DNA of 64,000 bases from Pirellulaceae bacterium (GTDB lineage: Bacteria > Planctomycetota > Planctomycetia > Pirellulales > Pirellulaceae), in the NCBI GenBank assembly GCA_024102795.1, contig JAGFJK010000144.1:1-64000 (forward strand). The letters run 5' to 3'. Below the pieces are notes generated by a model. That model was not told where the DNA came from, searched no databases, and saw nothing but the letters and a program-made list of their open reading frames with translations. The translations under genes and the position numbers were made by a program. This document shows positions 59,444 to 64,000 of the stretch, piece after piece (within the stretch, counting starts at the first letter, position 1; the number at the start of each line of letters is the position of its first letter).

Positions 59444-59770
59444 ATGAAGCGGTGGATTCCTCTTGGCGTGGTGGTCGCGTTAGTGTTCCTGGGAACGGTT
59501 GTTTCGCGCGCTGACGGAGCGGAACCGAAGCGGGGCGAGAACGCCAGGGCGAGCGTCTCGAGCGACCTGCTGGCGCAGATGGGATTGTCCGGCATGCGGC
59601 CGGTTTCGGACCAGGAGGGGATGCGGGTCCGCGGCAAGGGGTTGACCTTCTACTCGGCGAACCTGGCCAGCGTTTACAACGTGAACTTCGCGGGAGTGTA
59701 TATCTTCCAGCGAACCCGCGTTTACTCGTCGTCCGGCATGTCGTCCTCGACCAAAGTCACGCTGCCGTAG
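59444..59770 (+). CDS. Short secreted protein sharing the MGLSGMRPVS spacer
   Basis: 108 residues from ATG 59444, 10 nt after AAGGA. Signal peptide MKRWIPLGVVVALVFLGTVV. LLAQMGLSGMRPVSDQEGMR is almost the same spacer as in the amyloid-like protein just upstream, followed by RGKG in both. The C-terminus (YSANLASVYNVNFAGVYIFQ) is Asn/Val/Tyr-rich with no Q-x-G repeats. It may be a nucleator, minor component or processing substrate of the same system. Family unknown. Confidence 0.72.
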   Translation: MKRWIPLGVVVALVFLGTVVSRADGAEPKRGENARASVSSDLLAQMGLSGMRPVSDQEGMRVRGKGLTFYSANLASVYNVNFAGVYIFQRTRVYSSSGMSSSTKVTLP

Positions 59771-59809
59771 CCGCGCGGGGCGGGCATGATTGCCCGCCCC
59801 AAGCGTGCT

Positions 59810-60574
59810 CTATCGGGGCCGCGTCAAATCACGCCGGATGACCTGCAGTTCCGGGCGCACCAGGCCGGTTTCCCAAGGCTGCGGCAGCAGCGGCGCGTCG
59901 GGCCGCAGGTCGGAACCCGGCTTGGCGATGACCAGCAGCACGCGGTCGGGCCACTGCCGGGCGAATTCGGAGACCGCCAGCCGCAAGTTGCCTCGCAGCG
60001 GGTCGGCCAGAAGGACCCGGTCGCCGGCCAACCCGCGCAGCACGACGAAGTGTTCGTGGCCCTGCGTCTGGATGCGGACGATCACGGGAACCTTCAGCTC
60101 GGTCAGCCGGCCAAGCTCCTGGCGGCCCAGCGACGCCGCGTAGCCCCGGCGGACCGCCACGTTCCTCAGGTCGGTCATCGAGAGGCCGTTCTCCACGCGG
60201 TCGCGCAACTGGACCGGAGTCAACGTCGCCAGGATCGCCTCCAGGAACCAGGCTTCGTCCACGTCGTCGCCCCAGTAGTATCGCGCCACGGTGGCCAGCG
60301 CGGCGGCGCCGCACGAGTAGTCGGTCTGTTGCATCACGACATGGCGTTCGCGGAGCGCCTTCCAGTGTTCGACGCGCGCCGCGAACTGGCGGTTGTTGTC
60401 GCGGACGGGCGGACCCCAGGGGTTCGACCTGGCTTCGGCGGATGGCGCCGCCGAAGCGGATGGCGGCGTCCCGGTGGATGGTGGGGGCGCGGTGGATGGT
60501 GGAGGCGCGGCCTGGCCAGAGATCGGGACCAGCAGCCAGCAGCCGATCAGGATCGCCCGGCGGACGCCGATCAT
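59810..60574 (-). CDS. C39-family cysteine peptidase (FapD-like)
   Basis: 254 residues with signal peptide (MIGVRRAILIGCWLLVPISG) and a Pro/Ser-rich linker (about 24-50). C39 catalytic residues are Cys in MQQTDYSCGAAALATVARYY, His in GHEHFVVLRGL and Asp in LLADPLRG. C39 domains process bacteriocins; in Pseudomonas Fap systems FapD is such a protein and is needed for fibre export. It overlaps the transporter gene by 4 bp (ATGA) and converges on the amyloid-like genes. Confidence 0.88.
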   Translation of the reverse strand: MIGVRRAILIGCWLLVPISGQAAPPPSTAPPPSTGTPPSASAAPSAEARSNPWGPPVRDNNRQFAARVEHWKALRERHVVMQQTDYSCGAAALATVARYYWGDDVDEAWFLEAILATLTPVQLRDRVENGLSMTDLRNVAVRRGYAASLGRQELGRLTELKVPVIVRIQTQGHEHFVVLRGLAGDRVLLADPLRGNLRLAVSEFARQWPDRVLLVIAKPGSDLRPDAPLLPQPWETGLVRPELQVIRRDLTRPR

Positions 60575-61758
60575 GGTCGTGCTCCGCCGCCTGCCTTGGA
60601 CGATCCGAAGCGCGTCACGATCACTCCCAGCTCCACGTTGGTCGCATCGGGCGTGACACCGAAGATCACGAACGGCTCCACGATCTTCTTCTTGGCTGGC
60701 GTCACGCTGGTCAGGGCCAGCCGCACTCGGACCGGTTCCAGCAACGAACCAGGCAGTCCGCGGCCGTCGATCTCGGTTTCGGTAATCACCGAACCCAGCA
60801 CGGCGCCGCTGAGCGTGACGCGGTCGTTAATCGCCAACCCCACGCCCAACTGGTAGGTGATCTCGTCGCCCGGATCCACCCAGACGCCGGAGACTTTCCG
60901 CTGGAACTGCAGGCGGTATCCCGCTCCATAGAACACAATCACCGGGTCGTAGCTGTGGATCAGCCGCAGGTCGGCCAGCCCGCTCCAGAATCCGGAACCC
61001 AGGCTGGCGTCGTTGAGCGACGGCCCGAACGCATCGTTGCCGCTGGGCGCGACCATGCCCAGCGTGAGCACGATGTCGGGCGCGCCGCCCGAACCGGGCT
61101 CCACCAGCACGTTCACTCCCGCGCTGACGTCGCCGATCCCGCCGACGTTCCGCGAGGTGTCGAATTCCGGACTGGCCAACTCGGTCTGCCCCCAGCCCAC
61201 AGGCGCGTTGACAAAGGCCTGGATCGACGGCGTGATGCCGAATCGAACGGCGAAAGGTACCACCAGCGTGCGCCTCCGGATACGCGTGTTGTCCAGCAGA
61301 TTGTTGGACAGCACGGTCGGCAGCAGCGTATCGTCCACCGCGTAGGTCAGACCCAGATCGAACTGCCATTGTCCGGGCGACAGCAGCACGGTCCCCTCGC
61401 GGAGGAACTGCAGGCTGAAGTCCTCCGGCGCCGGGCCCAGCGTGGGCGGCGCTTCCGGCGGCGCGTCGGGGCCACGGTCAGCGGCGTCCGATGATTCGGG
61501 TTGTGTAAGCTGGGAAAGCCGCGGCGACCATTCGGAATCCAGAAGAACTGACGACTGTAACGGTAGATCCCAAGGGGCAATCGGAGGTGGCGGCGGGGAA
61601 AACGTCAGCGGGCCCGCGACGGGAGGCAGACGAAAGATTACCGGTTGTGCGGATCGAAGGGATTGTGCGGCCAGCGGCCGCGCAACTGCGCAGAAGAGGA
61701 TGGGAATAACGAGCAGCCACGCGGTCCGCGTGGCTGGCGGGTGTCGCATCCGCAGCAT
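60571..61758 (-). CDS. Outer-membrane transporter-like protein (FapF-like candidate)
   Basis: 395 residues from ATG 61758, 8 nt after GGAG. Signal peptide TAWLLVIPILFCAVARPLAA. A Pro-rich linker (about 75-110) leads into a beta-barrel-like part with alternating strands: QWQFDLGLTYAVDDTLLPT, TLVVPFAVRFGITPSIQAF, EITYQLGVGLAINDRVTLSG, and the last strand ending ELGVIVTRFG. Resembles 'transporter'/FapF-type 12-strand barrels. Coupled with the C39 peptidase, so it probably exports the amyloid-like proteins; this is inference. Confidence 0.75.
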   Translation of the reverse strand: MLRMRHPPATRTAWLLVIPILFCAVARPLAAQSLRSAQPVIFRLPPVAGPLTFSPPPPPIAPWDLPLQSSVLLDSEWSPRLSQLTQPESSDAADRGPDAPPEAPPTLGPAPEDFSLQFLREGTVLLSPGQWQFDLGLTYAVDDTLLPTVLSNNLLDNTRIRRRTLVVPFAVRFGITPSIQAFVNAPVGWGQTELASPEFDTSRNVGGIGDVSAGVNVLVEPGSGGAPDIVLTLGMVAPSGNDAFGPSLNDASLGSGFWSGLADLRLIHSYDPVIVFYGAGYRLQFQRKVSGVWVDPGDEITYQLGVGLAINDRVTLSGAVLGSVITETEIDGRGLPGSLLEPVRVRLALTSVTPAKKKIVEPFVIFGVTPDATNVELGVIVTRFGSSKAGGGARP

Positions 61759-62299
61759 CCGTCGCTCTCCGTCCCGGTGTGTTTCCAGGCACCCACTGGG
61801 CCTACGTAAACCCACGGCGGGATGTCCCGTCTCCCATTCCATTTTATGACTTGAATCAACCGATACCTTACCTGTGGATCGACCGGGAACTTAGGAATCA
61901 GAAGTAATCTTGTTTTGTGTCGTGCAATCGGAGCGAACGTTGTAATCGCTACCACGCGACCGAATCAGCCGGCTCGGATGCTCGGCACTCGGACGCTTCG
62001 CTGGTACTGCTGGCCGGACGAGTGTTGGCCAGCCGCCGGTCGCGTTGTAGCGGTTCCACCTGGAAGTCCCGCCGTTCCGATTGCCGGCTTACGAACCAGG
62101 TTGAGAGTGGCAACGGTGCTGAGCGTTTTGAGCGTCGTTCCACCGGCCGATTGTTTGCTCGCTCACCACACTTAGTTCCGTCGATTCTGTTTCCTGGAAA
62201 CAGTGAGTTGCCCTTCCACACGCCGCCAGCGGAGACTTCGCTTCGCGGGTCGGGCCGCGGTGGGAGAGGCCAGAGGAAACAGGCACGGAGGACCTGCTC
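61759..62299. other. Divergent intergenic region
   Basis: About 540 bp between the starts of the transporter (minus) and the BBP7-like barrel (plus). The AT-richer part 61850-61920 (tttatgacttgaatcaac, cttgttttgtgtcg) probably holds the minus-strand promoter. No gene is recognised. gttccgtcgattctgtttcc then a tttcctggaaac hairpin lie near 62190. Confidence 0.45.
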
Positions 62300-63472
62300 A
62301 TGGATGCGCGTCGTAGGACAGTTTATTGCATGGCGAGCCTGCTGCTCGTGTTCGCCGCGGCGGCGCCGACCAGCGCAGCGCCTCCGGGCCTGAGCCAGGG
62401 GTATCCTCCCATCGGCCTGTACGGCGGATCGGACGTGCACACGGGCGACCTCAGCGATTGGCGGCTGGCTTCCGCTCAGTCGGAGTCGGCAGCGGCGGAC
62501 GCAGTGGGCGCGGCCGCGTGCGACTCGTGCCTGTGCGGCGACTGCTGCTGCAAACCGTGGCACGTGGTCACCGGTGTGGAAGCCACGTTTCTGCATCCCC
62601 AAGTGCAGGACACGCCCCTGTATCACTTGACACCGATCGGGCTGGAGATCACCAGCCGGCTGGCGAGCCTGGACGACTACTACGCCGCTCCGCGCGTCTG
62701 GCTGGGTTGGCAGCACCAGTCGGGTCACGGGGTGCGAGCCCGCTACTGGGACTTCGAGGCGAGCGCCTGGAACTACGATGCGTTCCTGGTGCCGCTGGCG
62801 CCGGAATTCTTCGATATCGGCAGCTACAACGCCACGAACAAGCTGGAAGCGTACACGATCGACCTGGAGTATACGCGGCGGTTCTGCTTCCAGCGCTGGC
62901 AGATGCTGGGCAGCATCGGCGCGCGGCATGCCAAGCTGGACCGGGCCGAAATGCTCAATTCGCTGACCACCGATCTGATCTCCGGGCCGACGCCGCTGGG
63001 AGTCACCAGCCAGATCATTTCCGAACGGCAAATGAGCGGCACGGGTCTGACGCTGGGGCTGGAAGCGATCCGACCGCTGAACCACTGGAATCTGAACCTG
63101 TTCTGCAGCGGCCGCGGCTCGGCTCTCTGGGGCGACAACCGGTCCACCAACCTGTCGACGATGTACATCGCGCCGGCCGGTCTGGGACCCGGTGCGATCT
63201 CGACCGCCAACGTCCTGCTGTTGGACGATCAGGATACGATGTATATCCTGGAGTTCCAGGTGGGCGTCGAATGGCGTTGCCCGCTGAAGTGCATTTGCGC
63301 CGAGATGTTCATTCGGGCGGCGTTTGAATACCAATACTGGGACGTCGAAGAGGTGTCGGGCGATTACCTGACGCAGGTGGTGCTGGATGTCGATCCCATC
63401 AATTTTGGCGAGACGCGGGATCTGCGAGCCCAGTTCACGGGGCTGGCCTTCGCCATCGGCATCGCCTGGTAA
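62300..63472 (+). CDS. BBP7/Lpg1974-type outer-membrane beta-barrel protein
   Basis: 390 residues. Signal peptide-like start (YCMASLLLVFAAAAPTSAAP). A Cys-rich stretch CDSCLCGDCCCKPWHV (about 75-90) precedes the barrel, a known planctomycete feature. The barrel signatures are WHVVTGVEATFLHPQ, APRVWLGWQHQSGHGVRARY, NKLEAYTIDLEYTRRF, MLGSIGARHAKLDRAE and the last strand TGLAFAIGIAW. The aromatic end fits BAM-dependent insertion. Role probably structural or as a porin; not specified. Confidence 0.85.
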   Translation: MDARRRTVYCMASLLLVFAAAAPTSAAPPGLSQGYPPIGLYGGSDVHTGDLSDWRLASAQSESAAADAVGAAACDSCLCGDCCCKPWHVVTGVEATFLHPQVQDTPLYHLTPIGLEITSRLASLDDYYAAPRVWLGWQHQSGHGVRARYWDFEASAWNYDAFLVPLAPEFFDIGSYNATNKLEAYTIDLEYTRRFCFQRWQMLGSIGARHAKLDRAEMLNSLTTDLISGPTPLGVTSQIISERQMSGTGLTLGLEAIRPLNHWNLNLFCSGRGSALWGDNRSTNLSTMYIAPAGLGPGAISTANVLLLDDQDTMYILEFQVGVEWRCPLKCICAEMFIRAAFEYQYWDVEEVSGDYLTQVVLDVDPINFGETRDLRAQFTGLAFAIGIAW

Positions 63473-63505
63473 GCAAACCGGTTCGCCCGGAACGAAGGTG
63501 TTCTG

Positions 63506-64000
63506 ATGAACGCTGACCGGGACGATGCGGACCGCCACCAGCTTTGGCTGTACGTGTTGAGTAACGAGGCCGTGGCCGAGCAACTGGAGGAAGTTGCCCG
63601 GCTGCTGGAAGACCAGGCGGCCAATCCGTTCCGCATCCAGGCCTACCGCAAGGCCGCCACGACCCTGCGCGGACTGCCGCGACCGGTGCCTGAGTTGCTG
63701 GACGAAAGTGGAGTGGCCGGGCTGCTGCAATTGCCGGGTATCGGACGGTCTTTGGCCCGCTCGATCGAGCAAATGGTGTGCGGAGGCAAGCTGCCGCTGC
63801 TGGAACGGCTGCGCGGTGAGCATGCTCCGGAACGCCTGTTCGCGACGGTGGCCGATATCGGTCCCGTGCTGGCCCACCGGATTCATGACGAGCTGGAAAT
63901 TGAAACGCTGGCCGAATTGGAAGCGGCCGCCTGGGACGGACGTTTGCGGCAAGTCCCCGGCATGGGTACCAAACGCATCCAGGCCGTGCGCGAATCACTG
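63506..64000 (+). CDS. Helix-hairpin-helix protein, PolX N-terminal-like, 3' end outside window
   Basis: ATG 63506, 8 nt after GAAGG, with 165 codons visible. The start AEQLEEVARLLEDQAANPFR and IQAYRKAATTLRGLPRPVPE resemble the N-terminal 8-kDa domain of family X polymerases. Two helix-hairpin-helix motifs follow: LLQLPGIGRSLARSIEQM and VADIGPVLAHRIHDELE, then VPGMGTKRIQAVRESL. The rest may be a polymerase/PHP part or the protein may be an HhH DNA-binding protein. Runs off the right edge. Confidence 0.75.
   Translation, partial: MNADRDDADRHQLWLYVLSNEAVAEQLEEVARLLEDQAANPFRIQAYRKAATTLRGLPRPVPELLDESGVAGLLQLPGIGRSLARSIEQMVCGGKLPLLERLRGEHAPERLFATVADIGPVLAHRIHDELEIETLAELEAAAWDGRLRQVPGMGTKRIQAVRESL

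Overview
The window looks like chromosomal DNA of a GC-rich planctomycete, probably of the Pirellulales group. This is inferred from two secreted formylglycine-type sulfatases, a BBP7/Lpg1974-type outer-membrane barrel, a TROVE (Ro) gene fragment, FGE-sulfatase domain proteins, an Uma2 family protein, and the order dnaA-dnaN-DUF721-gyrB.

Bases 1-31500 are mostly accessory DNA. They hold an IS200-like/REP-associated (RAYT) transposase and a second, broken copy of it. Between these lie a decayed PIN toxin-antitoxin pair and a HIT-PLD-DEAH helicase fusion. A HigB/HigA-ImmA module follows, then a TROVE fragment, a SEC-C mini-protein and a compact array of five divergent tRNA genes. A phosphofructokinase gene and a complete potassium-uptake operon (small ORF, kdpF, A, B, C, D, E) sit inside this region. 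After kdpE come REP palindromes, a MITE-like element with 41-bp inverted ends, and a tandem repeat.

The most striking locus is 20200-28990, a complete diversity-generating retroelement (DGR) on the minus strand. In transcription order it has a large target with an adaptor-like N-terminus, trypsin-like protease, NTPase and FGE fold; an HRDC accessory protein; a DGR-type reverse transcriptase; a 123-bp template repeat; and a second target with DUF4062, NACHT NTPase and FGE fold. Both targets end in a 123-bp variable repeat. These differ from the template at 15 of 15 and 17 of 18 positions where the template has adenine, which is the signature of mutagenic retrohoming. Each variable repeat is followed by the same GC-rich hairpin. 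The system therefore appears to diversify the sensor ends of two different NLR-like conflict proteins from one template.

A TIGR04255-type three-gene group, an Uma2 family protein and tRNA-Arg(CCG) follow. From about 32 kb the content is core-like: a membrane protein, a cysteine desulfurase, a short dnaA, a candidate origin spacer, dnaN, DUF721, gyrB, a DNA methyltransferase, a 2-hydroxyacid dehydrogenase, a second MITE copy, a secreted transglutaminase-like protein, a zinc-ribbon membrane protein and a sulfatase. A carbohydrate and redox group (GH63-like glucosidase, GH13 amylase, membrane protein, CoA-disulfide reductase-rhodanese, glucose-6-phosphate isomerase) comes next, then a second sulfatase.

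The right end has a VapBC pair lying between perfect 20-bp direct repeats. Next to it is a putative functional-amyloid locus: a secreted protein with five exact 23-residue curlin/Fap-like repeats, a short secreted relative, a C39 peptidase and an outer-membrane transporter, comparable to Fap systems. A BBP7-like barrel and a truncated helix-hairpin-helix protein end the window.
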